Source: Nocardia altamirensis NBRC 108246 (GTDB lineage: Bacteria; Actinomycetota; Actinomycetes; Mycobacteriales; Mycobacteriaceae). Taken from it: DNA of 64,000 nucleotides. The stretch is taken from NCBI RefSeq assembly GCF_001612685.1, contig NZ_BDAY01000050.1, positions 34,521 to 98,520 of the forward strand, in the 5' to 3' direction. This document shows, piece by piece, positions 36,428-44,993 of this stretch. The position numbers and the translations under genes are program-made. The stretch's first letter is position 1, and the number at the start of each line of letters is the position of its first letter. Under the pieces are notes generated by a model. That model did no database searches. It was given only the letters and a program-made list of their open reading frames with translations, and was not told where the DNA came from.

Positions 36428-36893
36428 CCGGCCGCTGCTCCGCCGCCGAGTCGGACGGCGCGCTGGGTTTGGACGGCCATAGACCGTGCCGATAGTGGTC
36501 AACCGCAACGTAGCCCGGTGTGCCTGTCATCGCCTGGGACGTGCTCGTCAGAACGAGGCGGCTCGGTGTATACACCGGCCCCGTTTGTACCGCCAGACAA
36601 CGCAGTGAGCAGTGGAGCTACACAGTCAGCCCACCGGACGTCGCCTTGCACTTCAGCCTTGCTTGCTCTTCGGCCTTCAGGTTTCGCGGCGGCGGAGTGT
36701 TCTCGCAGTCTCGTCGGCAGCTCGCGGTAGAGCTGTTGTCTTCGCGGTGACCCTTCTAATGCGCCCGGGGCCCGGGGCGCAGTGAACCGTCGATCGCCGG
36801 CCCCGCCAGCAGCGAGGGATGACCCTTCTAATGCGTGAGCGATTCCGTGACTGCGCGGGTAGACCGGATGCCCAAGCGATCTAGTCCACCACC
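36428..36893. other. intergenic with a 16-bp direct repeat
   Basis: No gene is supported here. TGACCCTTCTAATGCG occurs at 36748-36763 and again at 36820-36835, 72 bases apart. It may be an operator or recombination remnant. Confidence 0.5.
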
Positions 36894-36922
36894 TTCACAT
36901 TACCCTTAATTAGGTGTAATGT
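36894..36922 (+). promoter_or_regulatory. palindromic promoter-operator A
   Basis: A 26-bp palindrome (36897-36922; two mismatched pairs) of the arm-wide family. TTCACA (36894-36899) and TAATGT (36917-36922) are -35 and -10 with 17-bp spacing toward the gene at 36965. Confidence 0.8.
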
Positions 36923-36964
36923 TGTGTGGAATTGATCCTCCCACTCAACAAGGAGAACATCCCG

Positions 36965-37321
36965 ATGCACGATCCGGTCAACGTCAATCAGATCTACGCC
37001 GTCAGCATGCAGGCGTTTCGTAATGGCCAGTGGTCCAAGCCTTTTGAGATCGAGATCTACGCGGGAGGCTACGGCCAGGCCGCGCGGCGTGGTGTGGATC
37101 GCGCCATCCAGAACGCGTTGGGCTGGAACGCTGCCCATTCCGACAGCGTGGCCCTTCGGCCGGTGCAGGCCAGCGCCTATCGAGTGCTCTCGGTTGCGCC
37201 CGCTCATCTCGCGCACGACGCCGCGAACCGAGGCCGGGCGGTCGAGGATGCGGAGGGGGCTCGTGTGCTGATCACGATCGATCTGGAGGCGTTGGTGGCC
37301 CGTGCGGGGCGTGCGGCCTGA
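36965..37321 (+). CDS. hypothetical protein, arm regulon
   Basis: AAGGAG precedes the ATG. This 118-residue protein has a strand-rich N terminus (IYAVSMQAF, FEIEIYAGGYG) and an Ala/Arg-rich helix. It is not recognised. It is directly downstream of palindrome A. Confidence 0.65.
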   Translation: MHDPVNVNQIYAVSMQAFRNGQWSKPFEIEIYAGGYGQAARRGVDRAIQNALGWNAAHSDSVALRPVQASAYRVLSVAPAHLAHDAANRGRAVEDAEGARVLITIDLEALVARAGRAA

Positions 37322-37373
37322 GTGGACCTCGCACCCGATCGGTTTCGTGCGCCGGATTCCTTGTATGGCGATT

Positions 37374-37874
37374 TCAAGGGGTGTCGTTGCCGGTCGGTGC
37401 GAGTGCTGGGCACCGAGTTCCGAGGATGTTGTCACGGAACTCGGTGCCCAGCGCGTGGGTGAGCAGTTGCTCGGCGTCGAGGTCGAGGGCCAGGTGGATG
37501 TCGGCGGCCCGGCCCAGCCGGGCCAGGGTCAGCAGCCGGGGATCGCGGCAGTACCGGGCGGATTCGCCGATGACCAGCAGGATCGGCGTGCCCGAGCCGG
37601 TCCCGTCGTCGCGGTGGCTGCGGAACCGGGTTTCGACCTGTTGCTGCAGGCCCTCGAGGAGTTGATCGGCGGCGCCGGGCGCGGCGATCGCGCGGGTGAT
37701 CCTGTCGTCGTGCCCGGACAGGGATTTGTCGCCGCGGTCGGAGTCGATGATGTAACTGGTCCATCCGGCGGCATCGGCTTCGCGCAGCAGTTCGCCGATC
37801 GTTTCGGTACTCCAAGGGGCAATCCAGGTGTGTGCCTGGTTGGCGCCGGGTGTCCATTGAGCCTGCTCAGCCAT
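37374..37874 (-). CDS. FtsK/TraB-lobe-like protein without Walker A, second copy
   Basis: AAGGGG precedes the ATG, giving 166 residues. It shares with the protein at 25538 the TWIAPWSTETI start, AAGWTSYIIDSD, the ILLVIGES strand in Walker B position and the RAADIHLALD segment followed by TEFRDNILG, which looks like the end of a FtsK/TraB motor domain. Walker A is absent. It is convergent with the gene at 36965 and divergent from 38093; palindrome B lies between the starts. Confidence 0.6.
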   Translation of the reverse strand: MAEQAQWTPGANQAHTWIAPWSTETIGELLREADAAGWTSYIIDSDRGDKSLSGHDDRITRAIAAPGAADQLLEGLQQQVETRFRSHRDDGTGSGTPILLVIGESARYCRDPRLLTLARLGRAADIHLALDLDAEQLLTHALGTEFRDNILGTRCPALAPTGNDTP

Positions 37875-38028
37875 GATGTGCCCCTTCGTCTCGGTGTGCG
37901 GTCGGGGTCGAAAGCATCGGGTATGCCTGATTCTCGCACCCGGGTTCGGCCTGGTCACCTGGTATCGCCGGCCAGCTTTTCGGGGGCCCCTTCTTCCCGC
38001 GTTCCGCGGATCTGGGGATAGACATTCT

Positions 38029-38057
38029 TGGACATTACCCCTAATTAGGTGTAATGT
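38029..38057. promoter_or_regulatory. palindromic promoter-operator B
   Basis: The palindrome (38032-38057) has one mismatched pair. TGGACA (38029-38034) and TAATGT (38052-38057) face the gene at 38093; the mirror TAATGT faces the minus-strand gene at 37874. Confidence 0.8.
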
Positions 38058-38092
38058 TGGTGGGGTAGCGACTCACACCCTTGGAGGACGCG

Positions 38093-39409
38093 ATGCTCAC
38101 CACCACGATCGGACCCCTCGCCGACGGCACCACCGACGAGGTCGCGTTGCCGACCTATGAGATTCCCGCCGACCGGCTCGGGGAATTCGGTGCGCGCATC
38201 GCTGTGGCCAACCGCAAGCTGGCCCGCCACGGCATCGCGCAGCGGTTCGAGACGGTCGTCGAGGACTTCACCCGCGAGCGCACGACCGAGGACGACATCG
38301 TCGAGGTTCAGCACTGGGTGCGGATCACATTGTCCGCGCCGGTGATCTCCTACGGCGGCTGGGTGTTCGTGGCGAGCCTGGATTTCGATTTCGGTGAGGC
38401 GCTCGTGCGGTGTGCGCCGGGCCAGAGCCTCGATGGGTGGGTGCGTCCGGCCGAGAACGTCTGTGAGCACTGCAATACCGTGCGCCGTCGCCGTGTGTCC
38501 TATGTGGTGCGCCACGCCGAGACCGGGGAGCTGCGCCAGATCGGCAGTTCGTGCTTGAGGTTGTTCCTGGGTGTGTGCCCGGCGGGGCTGTGGTCGCTGA
38601 GCTTCCCCGCCGAACTCGAGGAGCAGGCACGCCAGGCCCGGGCGGCGGGGTGCATGGTCGTCGATTGGGACGTGCGTCAGGTGCTGGCGTTGGCCTGGGT
38701 GATCTCCGAGCAGGGCAAGAGGTTCGTCTCTGCGGGGACCGCACGCGATCGGGACACCGTTTCCACCGCCAGCACGGTGCGCTGGATGCTCACCGTCCGG
38801 CGCGACCATCTCCACGGTGATGCGCTCAAGGACTACCGCACGTGGAAGGCGGCCGCGGCCGAGGTGCCCGAGGAGGTCGTCGACGGACTGCTCGCTGCGG
38901 CCCAAACCCTCACTCCGGGAACCGATTACGCGGAGAACATGCGCATCATCTGCGCCGCGACCCACGTCACCGGCCGCTACGTCGCGTTGCTGGTCTCGCT
39001 GATCGCGGTCGCCAACCGCAACGCCGAGCGCGCCCGCGAGACCGCAGCGCGACCGGCCGTCGTCGAGGAATACCTCGGCGAACCCACAGCAGTGCTGACC
39101 GACATCGACGCGGTGGTGATCACGCACCGCTACCTGCCCAGTGACCGCTACGACCGCACCGACACCTTGATCATCTTGCTGGCCGACACCGGGCATTTGC
39201 TGAAGTGGAAGGCCTCGGGCGCACGCGATGACATCGAGCACGGCCGCCGGTACCGCATAACCCGCGCCGCGGTGAAGGCCCACACCGTCTATGAGAACCG
39301 CGACGGCGTGAGCCAGTACCAGACCGTCATCACGCGGGCCAAGCTCACCGCGCTGGACACCGAGCCAGCTCCCGAGCCCGCCCAGTCCGCCATCGGGCTC
39401 GTCGAATGA
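38093..39409 (+). CDS. hypothetical plasmid/phage protein with treble-clef-like zinc site
   Basis: GGAGG precedes the ATG. The 438-residue protein has a Cys124-x-x-Cys127 pair and Cys154 (GSSCLRLFLG), with another Cys at 162, forming a probable zinc site. A C-terminal strand-rich part (DTLIILLADTG, YRITRAAVKAH) resembles an OB-like barrel. Similar proteins occur in actinobacterial plasmids and phages; the function is unknown. Palindrome B drives it. Confidence 0.7.
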   Translation: MLTTTIGPLADGTTDEVALPTYEIPADRLGEFGARIAVANRKLARHGIAQRFETVVEDFTRERTTEDDIVEVQHWVRITLSAPVISYGGWVFVASLDFDFGEALVRCAPGQSLDGWVRPAENVCEHCNTVRRRRVSYVVRHAETGELRQIGSSCLRLFLGVCPAGLWSLSFPAELEEQARQARAAGCMVVDWDVRQVLALAWVISEQGKRFVSAGTARDRDTVSTASTVRWMLTVRRDHLHGDALKDYRTWKAAAAEVPEEVVDGLLAAAQTLTPGTDYAENMRIICAATHVTGRYVALLVSLIAVANRNAERARETAARPAVVEEYLGEPTAVLTDIDAVVITHRYLPSDRYDRTDTLIILLADTGHLLKWKASGARDDIEHGRRYRITRAAVKAHTVYENRDGVSQYQTVITRAKLTALDTEPAPEPAQSAIGLVE

Positions 39410-39490
39410 ACCACCGCCACAACCGGTCTCGCCGAAAGTCGAGACATCCATTCACGGGCACCGAAACCCGTTCGACACCAAAGGAATTCC

Positions 39491-39961
39491 ATGACCAACT
39501 ATCGCGAAGTCATCATGGCTAACCCCGCGCTTATCGTGCCCAAACTGGTTGTTGCGCGGGGCGTACTCGCTGGCTTCGGAGAGTCGTGGCCGCCACCACA
39601 GGCCAGAACGGTCTTGCGGCAGGTCACCGTTCGCGATCGCAGCCTCGAGCCGTGGTGGGCGCGTCGATTGTCACGCCCGCGTGCGGTCGCCACCGTGCTG
39701 ACCCAGCACGAGTGCCAGCACGAGGGCTGCGGAGCGCCACGCGGTGAACCCCATTGGAACGGACCGGTGCAGGAGTGGACCAATCCGTGCGGACACCTCG
39801 ACCTGCCCGAACACATGATCATCGAATCGTGGCTCGTTGAGATCGCCTACGTCGAACAGCGCTATCCAGGCCGCACTCCGGCAACAGACGCCATCCCCGC
39901 TGAGCCCGAATCGTCGAGTCGCCTAGCACCTTTTCAACGGCCGGACCTCGGCCGCGGCTGA
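39491..39961 (+). CDS. hypothetical protein with Cys/His cluster
   Basis: AAGGAA precedes the ATG. The 156-residue product has HECQHEGC and a later Cys-Gly-His, which may bind zinc, in an otherwise unrecognised sequence. It follows 38093 in the same direction. Confidence 0.6.
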   Translation: MTNYREVIMANPALIVPKLVVARGVLAGFGESWPPPQARTVLRQVTVRDRSLEPWWARRLSRPRAVATVLTQHECQHEGCGAPRGEPHWNGPVQEWTNPCGHLDLPEHMIIESWLVEIAYVEQRYPGRTPATDAIPAEPESSSRLAPFQRPDLGRG

Positions 39962-40019
39962 ATTCCTTCCCAACCCATCCGACAACCCGTCCTAGAACGG
40001 CGAACCAGAAAGTAACGCT

Positions 40020-40310
40020 ATGCCTGAACCCCTTGTACTGACCGGCAAGTCTCCCGGCGAACTCGCCCTGATGGCGTTCACCGCGGTAACCGCGGCGGGC
40101 TTTGCAGCCCTGACCGAGGAACAACTGCGTCAGTTCCCGGGCCGCCAGACCGACATCTTCAAGAAGGTGTCGACCAATGCGCTCGAGGCCGTCCTGCGGT
40201 TCGCGATGATCCTCGGCGTCTGCGAGGAGGACCTGGACTCGGCGACGGTGCAGACCGTCGTGCAGTTGACCGAGTCGGCCAAACCGCCGGGCAAGGGGGT
40301 GAGCGCCTGA
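40020..40310 (+). CDS. hypothetical small helical protein
   Basis: This 96-residue protein is helical, with a central aromatic/hydrophobic stretch and an acidic part (CEEDLDS). The ribosome site is weak (AGAAAG). Not recognised. Confidence 0.5.
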   Translation: MPEPLVLTGKSPGELALMAFTAVTAAGFAALTEEQLRQFPGRQTDIFKKVSTNALEAVLRFAMILGVCEEDLDSATVQTVVQLTESAKPPGKGVSA

Positions 40311-40543
40311 TGAATCGATGTGACGCGCGCCAAACGTAGCGCGTCGGCAGGCCCGAATCTACACCGATCCTGCTCTGACCCGGTGACCGTTTCCCTTGGC
40401 CACCAAGTGAATTCGACAACTGAACAGGCACGTTCTCCGGTGAGCGCGACGCGTTCGCTGCAGATCAGTGCTGCCTTGTGCCGGTCCGGGCCGATCCCGG
40501 TTCGGCTGATGTCCGCCTTTCGAACACGAACAGGAGAACAACC

Positions 40544-41122
40544 ATGACGATGTCCAGACACAATCCCCGCGGCCGCGCCGCCGCGGCCGCGGCCGCTCTG
40601 CTCGCCTCGATGAGCATCCTCGGTGGCGGCGCCGCGACCGCACAAGAGCAGAGCCAAGCCACCCCGATCCCGGCACCCATGCCGGCGCCGGTGATGCCCG
40701 CGCCGGCCCCGATGCCCGATCCGTGGCCAGGGATCTTGGCTCAGCTGGGTGCTGCGCCGCCAGCTCCGACGTCACCGGCGCCGGAGTCCCAGGCAAGCTA
40801 TAGCGACGACCTCGACGGATGGATCCTCGAGTCGCTGGCGGTCATGGATCATCACGGTATCCCGGGGAGCTATGAGGGAATCCGGCGCAATGTCATGCGT
40901 GAGTCCAACGGCGACCGCTGGGCGGTGAACAACTACGACAGCAACGCCGCGGCGGGAACGCCGTCCAAGGGGTTGCTGCAGGTGATCGATCCGACCTTCC
41001 GCGCCTACCGGCTCGAGGGCACCTCCGAGGACATCTTCGACCCGGTCGCCAACATCACCGCGGCATGCCACTACGCCGCGGCGACCTACGGAACCATCGA
41101 CAACGTCGACGGACCCTACTGA
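40544..41122 (+). CDS. secreted lytic transglycosylase (SLT domain)
   Basis: AGGAGA precedes the ATG; the upstream in-frame start is not used. The 192-residue protein has a signal peptide (about 1-34), a Pro/Ala/Met-rich linker and an SLT domain with the catalytic Glu in VMRESNGDR, then GTPSKGLLQVIDPTF and AACHYAAATYG. Such enzymes open peptidoglycan for conjugation machines or secretion. No T4SS gene lies in the window; it could serve transfer or the ESX system. Confidence 0.85.
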   Translation: MTMSRHNPRGRAAAAAAALLASMSILGGGAATAQEQSQATPIPAPMPAPVMPAPAPMPDPWPGILAQLGAAPPAPTSPAPESQASYSDDLDGWILESLAVMDHHGIPGSYEGIRRNVMRESNGDRWAVNNYDSNAAAGTPSKGLLQVIDPTFRAYRLEGTSEDIFDPVANITAACHYAAATYGTIDNVDGPY

Positions 41123-41175
41123 CCGAAAACCGCTCTACAACACCATGATCCATCCGAAACCCTGGGCATACCCAT

Positions 41176-41213
41176 ACCCCAACCTCACCCCTAGCTAGGG
41201 GTGAGGTTGGGGT
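41176..41213. promoter_or_regulatory. 38-bp perfect palindrome C (variant)
   Basis: A perfect palindrome with half-site ACCTCACCCCTAG sits between the transglycosylase and the next gene. It keeps the family layout but changes ACATTA to ACCTCA in both arms, which destroys the TAATGT -10. It may be an operator without promoter, or a terminator. Confidence 0.65.
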
Positions 41214-41259
41214 GCATATCGCAATTCGGCTCGATCCCTACTCGCGGAAGGCCTCACCC

Positions 41260-42450
41260 ATGAACCGCACACCCGAGGATCCGGGCTCGCCGGGCCCGCC
41301 GGCCGCCGAGCGTGTGCTACTCGATGAGGACCAGCGGCTGCTGCTGGCCGGCGGTGGTGGGTGGCCCATCGCCTATGCCCTGGGGCTGCCCGAACGCGGT
41401 GTCGCCCAGCTGTTCAACTCGCCCTGGCGCAGTGCCCTCGACGCCGACGTCGTCGCCGTGCGCCCGCGGTGGCGTGCCTGCCTGCAGGGGTTCCGCATCG
41501 AGTCCGACGCGATCCGCCTCGGGCCCGCGGCCGCAGACGCCGAACCTGTCGCGCCGGTCGTCATCACCCGCCGGCGCCTGGACGCCTTCGCCCGCGCCCT
41601 GCCCGCTGCGTTGAGCCGGGCGCTGGTGGAGGCGATGAGCAGCCGCGATCACGACCGGATCGACCACGCCGTACTCAGCGCGCTCGGCCTGACCGACATC
41701 CGCGGCGCCGAGGCCGACCGGGGTGACACCTACCTCGACACCGCCGGCGCACTCGACGACGAGGACGATGACGAGCTCGAGGCGCCGGTGCGCCGGCGGC
41801 ACCCGGGATGGTGGGGCTGGCTGAAGCGTTGCGCCCAGACGTTGCCCCTTCATAGGAATACAGTCGGGGGCGTGGTGCAGATGATGTATTTGTCGACTAT
41901 CGAGCTCGGTGAGATGCACGAGCAGGGGGTGGAAACCGCACGCTCTTACTTCAAGGACGATCGCTACCCGCCGTGCGACTCGGTGATCGGTGGCGGGCTG
42001 CTGCGCGGCAAGGTCCCCGGGCTCGACCCGGTCGAGCAGGACCCCCAGGGGCGCAGCGACGCGCGATGGGGATGGCTGCCCGAAACCGGTGTGAACTGGG
42101 AAAAGCCCGGTCGTGGTTTCCGTGCGGATCTGCACGAGGATCCAGCGCCGGCGACACGGGTGGCCGGCGTTCGCACTGCCGCCGGTTTCACGATGTATTT
42201 GTCGGTTCTCGAGTTCGGCGAGATCCACGGCCACGCCGCGGAAACCGCGCGCGCCTACTTCAAGGACGGCCGATACCCGTTGTGGGACGCGGTGGTCGGT
42301 GGCGGACTGCTGCGCGGCAAGCTTCCCGGCCTCGACCCGGTCGAGCCGGATCCGAAGAAGCGCTCCGACGCCCGGTACGGGTATCTGCCCGAAACCGCGC
42401 TCAACTGGCGCAAGCCCGGCCGCGGCTACCGTTCCGATCTGCACGACTGA
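41260..42450 (+). CDS. hypothetical protein with internal 85-residue duplication
   Basis: GCGGAAGG lies upstream of the ATG. The 396-residue protein has an unknown N-terminal half and two C-terminal copies of an 85-residue unit (209-293 and 312-396), each with MYLS, ETAR-YFKD-RYP, GGGLLRGK-PGLDPVE and LPET--NW-KPGRG. Each unit could bind a ligand or nucleic acid through its Gly/Arg loop. The function is unknown. Confidence 0.7.
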   Translation: MNRTPEDPGSPGPPAAERVLLDEDQRLLLAGGGGWPIAYALGLPERGVAQLFNSPWRSALDADVVAVRPRWRACLQGFRIESDAIRLGPAAADAEPVAPVVITRRRLDAFARALPAALSRALVEAMSSRDHDRIDHAVLSALGLTDIRGAEADRGDTYLDTAGALDDEDDDELEAPVRRRHPGWWGWLKRCAQTLPLHRNTVGGVVQMMYLSTIELGEMHEQGVETARSYFKDDRYPPCDSVIGGGLLRGKVPGLDPVEQDPQGRSDARWGWLPETGVNWEKPGRGFRADLHEDPAPATRVAGVRTAAGFTMYLSVLEFGEIHGHAAETARAYFKDGRYPLWDAVVGGGLLRGKLPGLDPVEPDPKKRSDARYGYLPETALNWRKPGRGYRSDLHD

Positions 42451-42518
42451 AACTGCCGGACCGGGCCACAGTCACATCGGATTGAACCGGTGCGGTGGGA
42501 ATAGGCTGGCGCACAGAA

Positions 42519-42549
42519 GGTTCCGGCTCGATATTCTCGGGCCGGAACC
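42519..42549. terminator. bidirectional stem-loop
   Basis: GGTTCCGGC (42519-42527) and GCCGGAACC (42541-42549) form a perfect 9-bp stem between two convergent genes. Confidence 0.65.
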
Positions 42550-42578
42550 GTCGGTGATCGTGTGGGGAGGGGGTGCGC

Positions 42579-42884
42579 TCAGCTGCCGGTGCTCGGCAGG
42601 TAGGTCGGGGTGGGAAAGATCGAGGTGACCGGCTCGGGGCCGATGTAGTGCCGACACCCGCACGCCACGGTGGTGGCGTATTCCCGGTTTTCCACGGTCT
42701 GAACGTAGCCGTTTCGGTCCAGGACAGGGTTGCCGTCGCTGTTGCGCACTACGGCGTCGGTCTCGTTGTAGATGACCTTGGTGTGGCCGCAGGTGCCGTT
42801 GTGATGGTCGTGCAGGGCCAGGTGGTGGCCGCAGCCGCAGATCGCGCGTTTGGTCGGATCGGGCGTTCGCCGGAAGATGTTCAT
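42579..42884 (-). CDS. hypothetical small Cys/His-rich protein
   Basis: The ATG overlaps the stop of the upstream gene (ATGA). The 101-residue protein has CGCGHHLALHDHHNGTCGH and a later CGCRH, so one or two zinc sites are likely. No family is named. Confidence 0.65.
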   Translation of the reverse strand: MNIFRRTPDPTKRAICGCGHHLALHDHHNGTCGHTKVIYNETDAVVRNSDGNPVLDRNGYVQTVENREYATTVACGCRHYIGPEPVTSIFPTPTYLPSTGS

Positions 42885-43270
42885 CGCGTTCCTGTCTCGG
42901 TGCTCGGCTCGGGGGTGAGGGGGCGCGCGTGGGTCTCGGCGATGGCGTCGTGGCGGGCTTCTCGCGTGGGGTAGGCCTGGGTGCTCAGGTCGCCCTCGGT
43001 GAACACGACCGTGCCGAACAGCTCGCCGCCGGGGTGGTCGTAGTAGGCGATGATCCGGTAGGGCCACTCGCCGTAGACCAGCTCGTCGGTGCCGGTGACG
43101 ACGTACCACGGGGTGATCGCTTCGAGCAGGCTCGCCCAGTCGCGGCCGTCGAGGTGATAGCCGTCGTCGTCGACGGTCTCGGGGACCGGCGGCAACATCG
43201 ACCTGTCGACTTTTAACGCTGCTGCTTCGGAGGCGGGTGGGTCGGCAAGGGGATCGGAATGCGAGGCCAT
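42881..43270 (-). CDS. hypothetical protein, arm regulon
   Basis: This 129-residue acidic protein has an Asp/Gly-rich middle and a strand-rich C-terminal half (WYVVTGTDELVYGEWPYRI). It is first in a two-gene operon starting 28 bases from palindrome D. Not recognised. Confidence 0.65.
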   Translation of the reverse strand: MASHSDPLADPPASEAAALKVDRSMLPPVPETVDDDGYHLDGRDWASLLEAITPWYVVTGTDELVYGEWPYRIIAYYDHPGGELFGTVVFTEGDLSTQAYPTREARHDAIAETHARPLTPEPSTETGTR

Positions 43271-43297
43271 CGGGGTGGTCTCCGTCCGTGAGTGTTT

Positions 43298-43335
43298 CCC
43301 TACACATTACACCTTATAAGGTGTAATGTGTAGGG
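43298..43335. promoter_or_regulatory. 38-bp perfect palindrome D, divergent promoter
   Basis: Every one of 19 pairs matches. It lies between genes on both strands and carries a TAATGT -10 for each. The plus-strand ATG (43337) starts one base after it, so that mRNA would be leaderless. Confidence 0.8.
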
Positions 43336-43336
43336 C

Positions 43337-43507
43337 ATGAACACCACCGCTCCCGCCGCCGCCCCGACTACCTGCCACACCTGCCTAGGGATGGCCGGCT
43401 TCCTCCACACCCGCCCCGCGGTCCGCAAGAACGGGGTCGTCATCCGCGGGCCGGTGCATGCCTACATCTGCGACAACGACCACGTCACCACGGCAAGCGT
43501 GAAATGA
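43337..43507 (+). CDS. 56-residue zinc-binding-like protein, probably leaderless
   Basis: The ATG begins two bases after the end of palindrome D with no ribosome site. The product has CHTC near the start and a Cys in YICDNDH, a pattern of small zinc ribbons. It is shorter than most gene callers accept. Confidence 0.55.
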   Translation: MNTTAPAAAPTTCHTCLGMAGFLHTRPAVRKNGVVIRGPVHAYICDNDHVTTASVK

Positions 43508-43579
43508 CCCCGCCAACCCTCAGATCGTTTGTGGCGTCGACCATGAATCCAAATCCATTGCCCTGGTAGGAGATCCCGG

Positions 43580-43834
43580 ATGAGCGCCATCATCGAGACC
43601 TGTATCCGTGAGGCCTACGCCGCGATAGGCACCCGGACCGTGCGGCTCGCCGAGCTGCGGCTTCGGGTGCCCGCCAGTCCTGCCGCGGTCGACACGGCGT
43701 TGCGCGCGATGGCGCGCCAGCCCGGCGTTCACCTGCGCGCCGAGGCGGACCAGAAGACGCTCACCTACTCCGACCAGATCGCCGCCATCGTGCTCGGCGG
43801 CACCGCACGCCACACGCTGCTGATCGAGCCCTGA
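43580..43834 (+). CDS. hypothetical small protein, winged-helix-like
   Basis: TAGGAG precedes the ATG. The 84-residue product has a helix-turn-helix-like spacing and a strand pair at the end (VHLRAEADQKTLTYSD), recalling a small winged helix. This is a guess from pattern. Confidence 0.55.
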   Translation: MSAIIETCIREAYAAIGTRTVRLAELRLRVPASPAAVDTALRAMARQPGVHLRAEADQKTLTYSDQIAAIVLGGTARHTLLIEP

Positions 43835-43872
43835 CCTCCCACACCCTGTCCCCGCACACAAGGAGAACTTCA

Positions 43873-44259
43873 ATGATCGAGTCGCATAGTGCCCCCACCT
43901 CGCAGATCACCTTCACCCAATGTGATGAGGAAGGACTCACTTACACCGCAGGCGACCGATTCGACGAGGCAGCGCCGTTCGCGCGTTTCTGGTTCCGTGA
44001 ACGCACCGGCGACTGGGATTTCCGCGTCGAGTACGAGGGCAACCCGATCGCCCTGGCCCGGCCGCAGTCGGAGGAAGCCGCACAAGAGATGGTGCACACC
44101 GTCTTCGCCAAGTTCTATGCCCGCCGGGGACGTTCGGGCATCGCCGCGCAGCGCGATCAGTACGGCAACTGCTTGCACGCGGGAACCGTCACCGAAGACG
44201 GCATCGAAATCTGCGACAACTGCCATCGCCGTACTTCGGGCATCGAAATCCCTTTTTGA
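43873..44259 (+). CDS. hypothetical protein with CxxC pair
   Basis: AAGGAG precedes the ATG. The 128-residue product is rich in aromatic residues in a sheet-like N-terminal half and has CDNC near the C terminus with a further Cys. It is unrecognised. Confidence 0.6.
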   Translation: MIESHSAPTSQITFTQCDEEGLTYTAGDRFDEAAPFARFWFRERTGDWDFRVEYEGNPIALARPQSEEAAQEMVHTVFAKFYARRGRSGIAAQRDQYGNCLHAGTVTEDGIEICDNCHRRTSGIEIPF

Positions 44260-44332
44260 CCCGAAATGCCCTGCCGGCGCCCACACCGGTTGGGCGCGGA
44301 ACCCAAACGCCTTCCCCTGACAGGAGATTCAG

Positions 44333-44590
44333 ATGCCTGCGCCTCGGGCCCTGCGCTACAACCGCCCCACCTTCCGCGTGCCACTCGCCCACCGCAGGGA
44401 CGTGCACGCCGCTGGGGGTGAATGCGACTTTTGTGTCCTTCTCGAACAGCGATACGAGTGGGAAGAGCGGATTGCAGCCATGACCATCGCCGAGCGCATC
44501 AACATCGGATGGCGCCACGCACAGGACCGCATGCAGCGCCTCATCGACGCCTCGACAGCCCTCGACACCTGCGACGGTTGCCCGTTCTAG
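44333..44590 (+). CDS. hypothetical small Cys-containing protein
   Basis: AGGAGA precedes the ATG. The 85-residue protein has GECDFC and a terminal CDGCPF, two CxxC pairs able to bind zinc or a cluster, separated by a helix. Confidence 0.6.
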   Translation: MPAPRALRYNRPTFRVPLAHRRDVHAAGGECDFCVLLEQRYEWEERIAAMTIAERINIGWRHAQDRMQRLIDASTALDTCDGCPF

Positions 44591-44993
44591 CCGAGTCGCC
44601 GAGACAGCATGCGCGACTACGCAGGGGCGGTGGCTCGAGGGAGGGGCAGGCGGCGGCGGGCTTGGTTTTCAACTGCCGCAATCGCTTTCGGACGCCTGAC
44701 GTCAGCGGCTCTACATGTACCAGGCAGGAAGGACGTGGTCTCAGCGGTCTGCGCCGATTGCCGTGCGCGCAGCAGCATTTCGGCCGCTTCGGTCATTGCC
44801 GTCGGTCCGGGGGCCACGGCGTAGACTGCTCGGTGGCACGGCTACGCGTGCCCGCTCCGAGTCGTGATGGCCCACGTCCGCCACGACAGCGAAGACAAGG
44901 TTCCTTCCCGAATCGTGTAGCAGCCATTCGCCAGGTCATCCATGTACCCGCGGCGAGACTGGGCGTGGGGCGTCTCGCGAGATGGAGCGCATG
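44591..44993. other. intergenic, nothing supported
   Basis: Short frames exist but none has a ribosome site or family feature. No repeat of the two arm-wide families is present. Confidence 0.5.

Noticed and set aside
36520..36750. 76-codon frame after repA
   Set aside because: It lacks a ribosome site and family features and lies in a gap with direct repeats.
38045..39451. A 468-codon frame opposite the 38093 gene
   Set aside because: It mirrors the plus-strand gene, which has a ribosome site, a promoter and a zinc-binding motif; the antisense product is low-complexity.
42519..42549. Tenth member of the palindrome family
   Set aside because: The stem (GGTTCCGGC) is unrelated to the family half-site and lies between convergent genes, so it is a terminator.
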